Shown piece by piece: positions 1-7,729 of a DNA stretch of 64,000 bases; positions within the stretch are counted from its first letter, which is position 1, and the number at the start of each line of letters is the position of its first letter. Made by a program: the position numbers and the translations under genes. The notes beneath the pieces are model-generated. The model was not told the DNA's origin and did not search any database. It was given only the letters and a program-made list of their open reading frames with translations. The DNA is from Pseudomonas sp. 8Z (GTDB lineage Bacteria; Pseudomonadota; Gammaproteobacteria; Pseudomonadales; Pseudomonadaceae): the NCBI RefSeq assembly GCF_902506535.1, contig NZ_LR733825.1:1049992-1113991 (forward strand), read 5' to 3'.

Positions 1-248
1 CGAATGGTCAGGCCATCATAGTCATAACTACCCATATCCCCTTTAGCCGTTACTTTGGGGGTAAAGACATGCCCCCCTCGACCATCAGTAATCCTGTCAG
101 TTCGCTGAGCGGAATAGGTAGCCCACTGCATATCCTCAGGCACATCGAAGGTCATGCGCCCAATGCATTCCTGCCGCGAGGTATCGGCCAAGGCCATGCC
201 AGCAGGGATAATCAGGCCGAGGCTCATGTATCGGAAAAGGCTTTTCAT
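1..248 (-). CDS. Tli4-like T6SS immunity protein (partial)
   Basis: This is the 5' part of a gene that continues beyond the window edge. Its ATG overlaps the phospholipase stop codon as ATGA. The product starts with a typical Sec signal peptide (MKSLFRYMSLGLIIPAGMA, then LADT), so it should go to the periplasm, where Tle5-type lipases act. The mature start reads ECIGRMTFDVPEDMQWATY and is followed by a GGHVF segment. I recall this pattern from Tle cognate immunity (Tli4-type) proteins, but I could not check it. Its position directly behind a T6SS lipase gene is the usual place for the neutralising partner. The function is inferred from context plus this short N-terminal match; the remainder is not visible. 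Confidence 0.65.
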   Translation of the reverse strand, partial: MKSLFRYMSLGLIIPAGMALADTSRQECIGRMTFDVPEDMQWATYSAQRTDRITDGRGGHVFTPKVTAKGDMGSYDYDGLTI

Positions 249-3200
249 GTGCGACGGTTCTCTTCTTCACGACCGTTATCCGCCTGCGCCAATGCGCTAT
301 CACGTTCGGGCTGTTCAAAGATCTGAGCCAGAATGCTCAGGTTGATACCCGAGTCGTTGTTCTCACCCCTCGTCCAGTTGACGGGCAAGGCGCAGATAAA
401 GCCCTGTACACCAACGGCTGGGGAGAACATCTTCACATCAGCCAGGGTATTGGAGCGCCAGAAGCGCTCTTCATGAGGCATAGGCTCCATCAGTTCACCG
501 CCGTGACCGATATTCACCAGGTCTCGATAAACCCAAGTCGGCCAAGTTGAGGCGGGGAAGCCTGTCTTTTTAAATTGTTTCAGGTCTGGTGTTTTGCGTG
601 GTTGTACCTGGCTGATATTTTGTGGAATGAAGTTAAAGGATTTTTCATAGATACGTGTATTAAGCCGAGCCCTTTTCTGGATAGCCTTCCAAGTTTCTTC
701 CGCCGCGGGCTGCTCCAGATACTGCGCCAGCCCGGTTGCTGTGGTGACACCAGATGAGCCTCCAGCCATAGACAAACCAAAGTGCTTCTTCCACAGATCG
801 ACACGTAACTGATGCACGGTCTTGCCAACGGTATGTGGCTGCTTGCCATCGAGCTTGACCTGTACCGGCGAGCTATCACGCACGATGACCGCCAACTCTG
901 AGTCTCGCGTGCCCAGCAAACTGCGGTCGTTGATATTGGCGCTGCCAAGAATGGCCACACGGTCGTCGGCGATCAGCAGCTTGCTGTGCACATAGATCTG
1001 TTCGGTGACCACGCGCCCCTTGAGGTTTTCCCAGGTCCGCAGGTTGAGCAGGGTCAGGTAACGGCTCCAGTCCTGTTGCTCATAAACGGGTCGGCCGCTC
1101 GCGTCCTTGTGCTCGATGACCTTGAGTGCCTCGGCGCGGTTCACCTTTCGATCCAGCAGTTCGCGCAGGGCCATGCGTTTCTGGATACGTTTGATCAGGC
1201 TGTTCTCGCCAAAAGCCAGGCTCTGCATGGTGAGCGTGACCTGATGCATGATGTTGAGGACGTTCAGCGCGCCTTCCGGATGCACCGGCAGAATCATATA
1301 GACGTGAAACGTCCGTTTCTCATCGATGGCACGGCCAATGCGATTGGCCAGGGCTTCGCCAATCTCGTTGAGTAGGCCCGTCTGGGCGTCACCCAGTTTA
1401 TGGGTAAGCCAACCCTGAGCATTGACGCCCCACATGGCTTGCAAACTTTTCAAGAACTGGCGCGCCTCGGTACTGGGCTCCTTGGCAATGGCATCGATTT
1501 CTTTCCAGTCCAGTTGCCAAATGTCCTCGGCCTCCAGCGCTTCGCGCAGGCGCACACGGGCAACGTATTCCTGAGGCAGGCTGGTATAGTCGCGCAAGCT
1601 GGCCATAGGCCCGGAAAGCGGAGCATCATCGAATATTTCGCGCGCTGCACCATAGGCACTCTGAAAGAACTGGTTCTCGATATAGATGAAGTGCTGTGCA
1701 CTGGAGATGGCCTGCAGCATCGCCGCCTTGCAGTTGGCCTGCACGCCGCCAGTATCGATACCTGCCGGCAGGGGCAGATTAACGCCCGCCTTGCTGCGCC
1801 CTACCTGCTCCTGCTGGGTCATGCGGCTGGAGGCACTACGCAAAACTTGCACGCTCACCCCGCCGGGCTGTGCGCTGGGCGCCACAGGCAATTGTGCGGG
1901 CGCGTTTATCCATACGGGCTGTGGTTTGGGAAAGCTCAGGCGCGGGGCTTCATTGACCTTAAGCCTCAGGCCCAAGTGTTCAAGGCCTGTCTCACTAACC
2001 AAAGCATTGAGCCAGCGCACGATAGCCTCCAGCAGGTTACGCACCAGCGTGGTGTCCTGTAGCGCTGGCGTATCGGCCAGGTAGGCCTGCTGCCCGTTCC
2101 AGCGGTCGATGAAGTTACGCGCCACATCATAGACCGAGGGGCCTTCGATACGGCAATGCACATCCTGCCAGGGCATACGCGGTTGATCCTCGGCCAATCG
2201 GCTATTGTCCGGTGAGGCCAATGGCTGCGGCTTTTCATGCAGATAGGCGTAAGGTTCCAGATGTTGTCCCGAGCGCTCCTGTAGCAAGTGATAGATAAAC
2301 CAGAGCATCGAACTGGCCAACTCGTTGGCGCTCTCCCGATACACGCCTGGAATATCCTCAAAGCTCTTGCCGCTGAGCATGGTCAGAACGCGACCAAGTT
2401 CAGTCTCACTCATCCACTGACTGATCAGCTCAATACTTTTGATGCGTAATGACTCATAAAGATTGCCTGCCGCCCCATCCAGCTCCCGCAACCAGGCTTG
2501 CAAACGCAGCTTCAACTCTTTGGCCATCGGAACGGTCTCTAGGTTGTCGCTGATAAGCCGGGCCATCGCCCGGATACTGTTACCCAGCATCTGACGTTGA
2601 GCCGTACTAAGCCGCTCAAAGCCCTCGTCAAGGTTCTCCTTAGCGCTGTTCTTGGCACGATTCAGCCATTGCAGAGCGGAGAATGGAGGGCTGCGAAAAA
2701 AGTCCGTAATGCGGCTCATGCCATTGAGAGCTGTACTCCTGCTAAGCGGGATGAAACTGCTACCCGACACAGGCTTGGACAGGTCGAACAGCGTGGCCAT
2801 CATCAGCCCCATCGAGCTGACATGCTTGTCCATATCCATCCAACCTAACTTCGGCAGCCCTGGATTGTAGGCATCGTTGCCTTGCCTGTTACTGGCGTCG
2901 AGGCTGAAGTTATTGTCATCACGCCGACCGTAGGCCAGGTCGATGCCCCCAACATAGGCAATGCGGTTGTCGATCACGACCGATTTTTGGTGGTGCGAGA
3001 ACGCGACACCGAGCCCCTTCATATCGCTTTGCTGAATGGCGGGCGTACAGAAGGCACGAGGGCCGCCAGACAGGCCAGCATTGAGCTGGAAAATGGCCAA
3101 CATGGTCTCGAAGTCATAAGTGCCAAGACTGCCAGAAGGGCTTAGCCAGGGCATGACATAAACTTTCAACGCAGGTTGGCGCTTGAGGGCCTGGTGCAGG

Positions 3201-3490
3201 CACTGCCAAAGACTGCGCTTGCCATCGAGCAACACGTCGTAGTTGACCTGCCAGCCCGTGATGAAAATGCATTGACTAGCCTGGTCGATGGAGGCTGCGA
3301 CGTCCTTGAAGTAATCACTCCCGGTCGTGAAGAAACGAACCTGATTACCCGTGCGTTTGGGCGCGAACAGATTCGTCCCATTCAGGAAGAAGTCCGGGGC
3401 GGAATACGCCGCATAGGCCTTTCCCTCCTGGGTGTTGATCTGGTTGAGTTCCTTTGTACGAATGCCGTTGTAGGCAGAGTCAGTTGCCAT
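245..3490 (-). CDS. tle5: T6SS phospholipase D effector, Tle5/PldA-like
   Basis: A protein of about 1081 residues with two phospholipase D catalytic motifs. The first is HHQKSVVID with H167, K169 and D174; the second is VHSKLLIADD with H835, K837 and D842, followed by GSANINDRS. Size and two-HKD layout match P. aeruginosa PldA (Tle5a), a T6SS lipase that cleaves phospholipid head groups in target cells. No signal peptide is seen, as expected for cargo of the spike. It lies directly behind vgrG and overlaps an immunity-like gene. A TTG six bases upstream (position 3496) is an alternative start. The ATG was preferred because an AAGGA lies 10 bases before it. Base composition looks lower in GC than the vgrG core, which suggests modular acquisition. 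Confidence 0.9.
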   Translation of the reverse strand: MATDSAYNGIRTKELNQINTQEGKAYAAYSAPDFFLNGTNLFAPKRTGNQVRFFTTGSDYFKDVAASIDQASQCIFITGWQVNYDVLLDGKRSLWQCLHQALKRQPALKVYVMPWLSPSGSLGTYDFETMLAIFQLNAGLSGGPRAFCTPAIQQSDMKGLGVAFSHHQKSVVIDNRIAYVGGIDLAYGRRDDNNFSLDASNRQGNDAYNPGLPKLGWMDMDKHVSSMGLMMATLFDLSKPVSGSSFIPLSRSTALNGMSRITDFFRSPPFSALQWLNRAKNSAKENLDEGFERLSTAQRQMLGNSIRAMARLISDNLETVPMAKELKLRLQAWLRELDGAAGNLYESLRIKSIELISQWMSETELGRVLTMLSGKSFEDIPGVYRESANELASSMLWFIYHLLQERSGQHLEPYAYLHEKPQPLASPDNSRLAEDQPRMPWQDVHCRIEGPSVYDVARNFIDRWNGQQAYLADTPALQDTTLVRNLLEAIVRWLNALVSETGLEHLGLRLKVNEAPRLSFPKPQPVWINAPAQLPVAPSAQPGGVSVQVLRSASSRMTQQEQVGRSKAGVNLPLPAGIDTGGVQANCKAAMLQAISSAQHFIYIENQFFQSAYGAAREIFDDAPLSGPMASLRDYTSLPQEYVARVRLREALEAEDIWQLDWKEIDAIAKEPSTEARQFLKSLQAMWGVNAQGWLTHKLGDAQTGLLNEIGEALANRIGRAIDEKRTFHVYMILPVHPEGALNVLNIMHQVTLTMQSLAFGENSLIKRIQKRMALRELLDRKVNRAEALKVIEHKDASGRPVYEQQDWSRYLTLLNLRTWENLKGRVVTEQIYVHSKLLIADDRVAILGSANINDRSLLGTRDSELAVIVRDSSPVQVKLDGKQPHTVGKTVHQLRVDLWKKHFGLSMAGGSSGVTTATGLAQYLEQPAAEETWKAIQKRARLNTRIYEKSFNFIPQNISQVQPRKTPDLKQFKKTGFPASTWPTWVYRDLVNIGHGGELMEPMPHEERFWRSNTLADVKMFSPAVGVQGFICALPVNWTRGENNDSGINLSILAQIFEQPERDSALAQADNGREEENRRT

Positions 3491-3496
3491 GGCCAA

Positions 3497-5998
3497 TCAT
3501 TCCTTGGATTGCAGGTGGGTATAAAGATCGCTGGTGCACTGGCTATCGTGATGGCTGCGTTCTTTTTCCAGCAGCGCATTCCCTGTGGTATTGCGACTGA
3601 GGCAACCGCTGAAATCCATCGCGCCCAGGGCATAACGCTCACTGTCCCAACCCTGTTGCTCCAGATGAACCCGTAGGGCTATCCGCTGGCCGGGATAAGT
3701 GAGCCACAGGCTCTTGGGTGCTTTAACGTAGATTTTGGCTAGCTGCTTCTGCTGAATGTCATCCAGCACTACCCGGCCATCGGCATCAGCCTCGCCCTCA
3801 AGCAAAACATTGCCATCATCCCCCTGTTCAATACTCCATGGGGCGTATGCCAAAGGAAAACCCTCGTCTCCGGGAATATCTTGCAAACGAATATTGAATC
3901 GGTACTCGCGAGGATCTGCAGGGCTAGGCTCAGTCAGCTCATTCGCCAACGCCTGCTCCAACAAACTCCCCGCCTTGTCGCTATCGGCGGCGCCAGGCAG
4001 CACGGGTGGTTTGATCTTGAGCCCTGAGCCTTTGCCCGGCGAGCCGCCGGCATTGAGCCTGGCCAGTGGGCCGCTGATGGTGATGCCGCCGGGGTCGAGT
4101 TTGATGAAGCTGCCGCCGGCTTTGATGGTCAGTTCGACGCCGGCTTCGATGACCATTTTTTGTCCGGCCTTGAGGTGGATCTCGCGGCCGGCCTTGGTCA
4201 GTTGTGCGGTGCCCAGTTTGATGTGTTGGTCGGTGCCCACCGTCAGGTGGTCCTGCGGTTTGACTTCGACCTTGCGCTCGGCGGTGACGGTGAGGTGTTC
4301 TTCGGCCAGCAGTTCGGTGTAGCTGTTCTTCTCCACGGTGTCGTGGCGTTCATGGCCGACGCGGATCTTCTGGTCGTGTTCGATGTTCTCGTCCCAGTCG
4401 CGCTGGGCGTGCAGGTAGATTTGTTCGGCGCCCTTGCGGTCTTCGATGCGCAGTTCGTTGTAGCCCCCACCGCCGGGGCTGCTGAGGGTTTTGAACACGC
4501 TTCTTGTCTTGTTCGCCGGTAGGTCGTAGGGCACGACGTGTTCGGCGTGGTAGAGGCAGCCGGTGACCAGCGGTTGGTCGGGGTCGCCTTCGAGGAAGGT
4601 GACCAGCACTTCCATGCCGATGCGCGGGATGGTGATGGCGCCGTAGCGGTCACCGGCCCAGCTTGAACTCACACGTAGCCAGCAGCTTGTTTTGTCGTCG
4701 GCTTGGCCTTCGCGATCCCAGAAGAATTGCACCTTCACCCGGCCATATTCGTCGCAGTGGATTTCCTCGCCAGCCGGGCCGGTGACCACGGCGGTCTGGC
4801 TGCCCAGTACCTTGGGTTTGGGGTGCTTTAGCGCTGGGCGGTAGGGCACGTTCCAGGGGGTGGCGGTGAAGCGGTTGCGGTAGCCCTGGCGAAAGTCATC
4901 GCCATCGTTTGCCGTGGGCTGCGCTTTGCCCGTCACGTTGTGCAGCAGTGTGTTCAGGGCCTTGCCCAGGATTGAATCGCTGGTGATGGACTCTTCCAGC
5001 ACCTGCGGCTGTTTGCCTTCGTGCAGCACTTCGCTGAGCAGCCAGAGGTCGTTCCACTCGCTTTGCGGGTGTTCGGAGATTTCCAGCAAATGGCCGCTGA
5101 CCAGGCGCGGCTCATCGCTTTTGCCTTCGAGTTGCTGGTAGTCACTGCGGTGGCGTTCCAGGGCGCGTTTGGCCAGGTGCTTGCCGCGGGTGCGGTCGGT
5201 GTAGCGGCCTGGGTAGTCGTAGTCTTCCAGGGCTGGCAGGCTGTCGTTTGCAGCGGCCTGTTCGCCCTGGTAGGCGGCTTCGAGCAGCAGGCGCGGTTGT
5301 TCGAAGTCGTAGTCGCGGCGGGTGGTGGTGCGTGTGCGGGTTTCCAGGCGCAGGGCCAGTTTTTTGATCACCGGGTCGTCGGCGGTCATGCCACTGTCTT
5401 GGATGTAGGGCGTGGGCCGACCGAGCTTGGCGAAGGCGGTCTGGTCGTCGCCGAAGATCAGCACATGGCCGCTTTCGCTGTGCTGGAAGTGGTAGTGGAT
5501 ACCTTCCTCTTCGCACAGGCGCTGGACGAAGTGCAGATCCGTCTCGTCGTACTGCACGCAGTAGATGCGTTCGGGGTAGACGGTGGGGCCGAGCTGGAAT
5601 TGGTAGCCGCCCTGGACGATGCCGTGTTCTTCCAGCACCTGGGCGACGATCTGCGGCACGGTGAGGTTTTGGAAGATGCGCTGGTTGGTGCGGTGCGTGA
5701 GGTAGGCGAGCTGCGGCACGATGGCCAGGCGATAGCGGGTCATGCGCTTGCCGGACTCGCCCTGTTCGGCTCGGTGGACGATGCCGTGGATGCCGTCACC
5801 GTTGGGGCTGAAGGCGAGGAACGCGCGCTGGTGCAGCAGGCTGGCCAGGTCGAGATCGGCGCGCTCGCTGATCAGTTCTACATCGAAGCGGTAGGGCTGG
5901 CTGATGGCCTCGCGGCCCGTAAATTCGAGCACCTGCAGGTCGTGCTCGACACCTTCGAGGGTGAGGCTGAAATGGGTTTCATTGGCCAGGTTGAACAT
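3497..5998 (-). CDS. vgrG: VgrG spike protein with C-terminal cargo-binding extension
   Basis: An 833-residue VgrG, the trimeric needle tip of the T6SS tube. The N-terminal half has the gp27/phage_GPD fold beginning NLANETHFSLTLEGVEHDLQ. A gp5 OB-fold region follows (GEEIHCDEYGRVKVQFFWDR, then SSWAGDRYGAITIPRIGMEV), and then the beta-helical DUF2345 region rich in KAG/GT repeats. From about residue 695 there is an extra ~135-residue tail starting REYRFNIRLQDIPGDEG, with a DADGRVVL segment resembling transthyretin-like VgrG adaptor domains. Such tails dock specific lipases, and the next gene is a lipase. The tail (3497 to about 3960) looks less GC-rich than the core, as if swapped together with its cargo. 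It starts 28 bases after stk1. Confidence 0.95.
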   Translation of the reverse strand: MFNLANETHFSLTLEGVEHDLQVLEFTGREAISQPYRFDVELISERADLDLASLLHQRAFLAFSPNGDGIHGIVHRAEQGESGKRMTRYRLAIVPQLAYLTHRTNQRIFQNLTVPQIVAQVLEEHGIVQGGYQFQLGPTVYPERIYCVQYDETDLHFVQRLCEEEGIHYHFQHSESGHVLIFGDDQTAFAKLGRPTPYIQDSGMTADDPVIKKLALRLETRTRTTTRRDYDFEQPRLLLEAAYQGEQAAANDSLPALEDYDYPGRYTDRTRGKHLAKRALERHRSDYQQLEGKSDEPRLVSGHLLEISEHPQSEWNDLWLLSEVLHEGKQPQVLEESITSDSILGKALNTLLHNVTGKAQPTANDGDDFRQGYRNRFTATPWNVPYRPALKHPKPKVLGSQTAVVTGPAGEEIHCDEYGRVKVQFFWDREGQADDKTSCWLRVSSSWAGDRYGAITIPRIGMEVLVTFLEGDPDQPLVTGCLYHAEHVVPYDLPANKTRSVFKTLSSPGGGGYNELRIEDRKGAEQIYLHAQRDWDENIEHDQKIRVGHERHDTVEKNSYTELLAEEHLTVTAERKVEVKPQDHLTVGTDQHIKLGTAQLTKAGREIHLKAGQKMVIEAGVELTIKAGGSFIKLDPGGITISGPLARLNAGGSPGKGSGLKIKPPVLPGAADSDKAGSLLEQALANELTEPSPADPREYRFNIRLQDIPGDEGFPLAYAPWSIEQGDDGNVLLEGEADADGRVVLDDIQQKQLAKIYVKAPKSLWLTYPGQRIALRVHLEQQGWDSERYALGAMDFSGCLSRNTTGNALLEKERSHHDSQCTSDLYTHLQSKE

Positions 5999-6026
5999 GT
6001 TCGTATCCTTTCGAGTGAGTCCGTCT

Positions 6027-7004
6027 TCAACGGCCTGTTATGCCCAGCCAGCGTTGCAGGCGCGAAACCGGAGGCCGACGAAATGCATCGAGCAGTGCGT
6101 TGCAGTCGATCTGTCGCTGACTTTCCTCGAAAGCCAGCGCGGTGCGCAGGGCCTGCCAGCAGTGCTGTGGCATCTGCGCCGGGCGTTGCAGTTGCTTGTC
6201 CAGCTCCATGCTCTTGGCCTGCTTGGCGCTGAGCCGACGGAACGGGTGCTGCCCACTGGCCAGCTCCACTAGCACGCAGGCCACCGCGTACACATCGGCG
6301 GCGGATGACAACGCGGCACCTTCGAGCAACTCCAGCGCGGCGTAACGCGGCGTCCAGGCGGCGATGCGATTGCGGCACAAGCGCGGCAGGCCCGGCAGCA
6401 GCCCTTCAACAGGTTGACCGAGACCATAATCGAATAGGCGTAGGCCGTCTTCGGCCAACATCACATTGCTGGGTTTCAGATCGCCGTGCAGTACGCCCAG
6501 TTCGTGGGAGTACGCGAGCGCTTCGAGCAGGGGGATGGCAATGGCGCGCAGTTCCTCCCAGGGCAAGCCTTCGGGGCGCTCGCATAGCAACTGGTCGAGA
6601 GTCAGGCCACGCATCAGCTCTAAGGTGATGAAGGCGCGCTGGCAGGCGGTGTCCACTTCAAAACCGAACAGGCGCACCACATGCCGGTGATTGAGCCGCG
6701 AGGTGAGGGCGAACTCGCTATAGAGCAGGGCGTTGGCGTCCGGGTATTCGGCGAAGTCGTCGCTGAGGGTCTTCAGCGCCACATAAGGCTCGGGGTCGCC
6801 GAACTGTTCGCGCAGCAGGTCACGGGCGCGATACACCGCGCCCATGCCGCCGACACCGAGCAGACGCTCGATCTTGTAGCGCCCGCCGAGCACATCCGGC
6901 AGCTCGCCCGGCGCCTGGCGCGGGGTTTCGCGCACAGGCTCCTTGGCCGCGGTAGCGGCCAGAGCGAAGTAGGTGAGGTCGCTGGCTTCGGCAGATTCGG
7001 TCAT
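6027..7004 (-). CDS. stk1: T6SS serine/threonine protein kinase Stk1/PpkA-like
   Basis: A 325-residue kinase. The start was placed at the ATG overlapping the phosphatase stop (ATGA); a longer open frame extends into stp1 but is not expected to be used. The glycine loop reads GVGGMGAVYRA (residues 50-60), the ATP-binding lysine is K78, the catalytic loop is HGDLKPSN with D175, and the metal motif is DYG (192-194) instead of DFG. The usual arginine before the catalytic aspartate is glycine, so this is a non-RD kinase. There is no membrane segment or C-terminal sensor domain, unlike long PpkA. In the H2 cluster, Stk1 and the partner phosphatase tune secretion, probably through the FHA-domain protein encoded upstream. 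Confidence 0.93.
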   Translation of the reverse strand: MTESAEASDLTYFALAATAAKEPVRETPRQAPGELPDVLGGRYKIERLLGVGGMGAVYRARDLLREQFGDPEPYVALKTLSDDFAEYPDANALLYSEFALTSRLNHRHVVRLFGFEVDTACQRAFITLELMRGLTLDQLLCERPEGLPWEELRAIAIPLLEALAYSHELGVLHGDLKPSNVMLAEDGLRLFDYGLGQPVEGLLPGLPRLCRNRIAAWTPRYAALELLEGAALSSAADVYAVACVLVELASGQHPFRRLSAKQAKSMELDKQLQRPAQMPQHCWQALRTALAFEESQRQIDCNALLDAFRRPPVSRLQRWLGITGR

Positions 7005-7729
7005 CGGCGGATCACCACGGCGCTGAGGTTGTCGCGGGCCGGGCCGTCGAGCACGCGCTGGAACAGGCGCTCCACGGCCAGGTGCGGCGAAGGTAGGTTG
7101 AGACAAGCCCCCAACTCGTCGGCGGAAACGCCCTGATAAAGACCATCGCTGCACAGCAGAAAAACATCGCCGGGCAGCACATCGAGTTCGAGGATGTCCA
7201 GTTGCAGGGTTTCGCTGGCACCGATGGCGCGGGTCAGGGCGTGTGCCGCCGGATGCCGCGCGGCTTCCTGTGGCGTCAGCCCCTGTTCGTCGATCAGTTG
7301 TTGCACCAGCGAGTGGTCGCGACTGAGCTGATACAGCCGTGAGCCACGCCATAGGTAGCAGCGACTGTCGCCAGCCCAGACGCAGACGGCACGCTCACCT
7401 TCGAGCAACAGGGCAACCACGGTGCTGCCGATCACCGTATCGGAACGGTCGGCGGTCACGGTTAGCTCCTGGCCGAGGCGATGGTTGAGCCGGTGCAGGC
7501 ACTGACGCAATTCGACCAGACGCTGGTCGAGGCTGCCGTCGGGCAACTCGGCCAGTTGCTCGACGATCAGGCGGCTGGCGAGGGCGCCGTTCTGGTGCCC
7601 GCCCATGCCGTCGGCCACTACCCACAGGCCCTGCTCAGGCAGGGCCAGGAAGGCATCCTCGTTGCGCGCGCGCACCTTGCCGGTGTCGGTGCGCGCAGCG
7701 CTGCGCCAGGCGTTGGCAACTGCCGTCAT
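7001..7729 (-). CDS. stp1: T6SS PP2C-family protein phosphatase Stp1/PppA-like
   Basis: A 242-residue PPM/PP2C serine/threonine phosphatase. Visible metal-binding motifs include RTDTGKVRARNEDAF near the N-terminus, VVADGMGGHQNG, a central VVALL..VWAGDSRCYLWR segment, and LLCSDGLYQGV near the C-terminus. Family members need two metal ions held by these aspartates. It opposes the kinase encoded by the next gene, giving reversible threonine phosphorylation control of T6SS assembly. The start overlaps the tssM stop by one base (TGATG) and its own stop overlaps stk1, so the pair is translationally coupled. Length equals that of P. aeruginosa Stp1 (242 residues, from memory). Confidence 0.95.
   Translation of the reverse strand: MTAVANAWRSAARTDTGKVRARNEDAFLALPEQGLWVVADGMGGHQNGALASRLIVEQLAELPDGSLDQRLVELRQCLHRLNHRLGQELTVTADRSDTVIGSTVVALLLEGERAVCVWAGDSRCYLWRGSRLYQLSRDHSLVQQLIDEQGLTPQEAARHPAAHALTRAIGASETLQLDILELDVLPGDVFLLCSDGLYQGVSADELGACLNLPSPHLAVERLFQRVLDGPARDNLSAVVIRR

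Noticed and set aside
5021..6232. 403-codon plus-strand frame across the vgrG/stk1 boundary
   Set aside because: Opposite strand to two well-supported genes, with no domain; a shadow frame.
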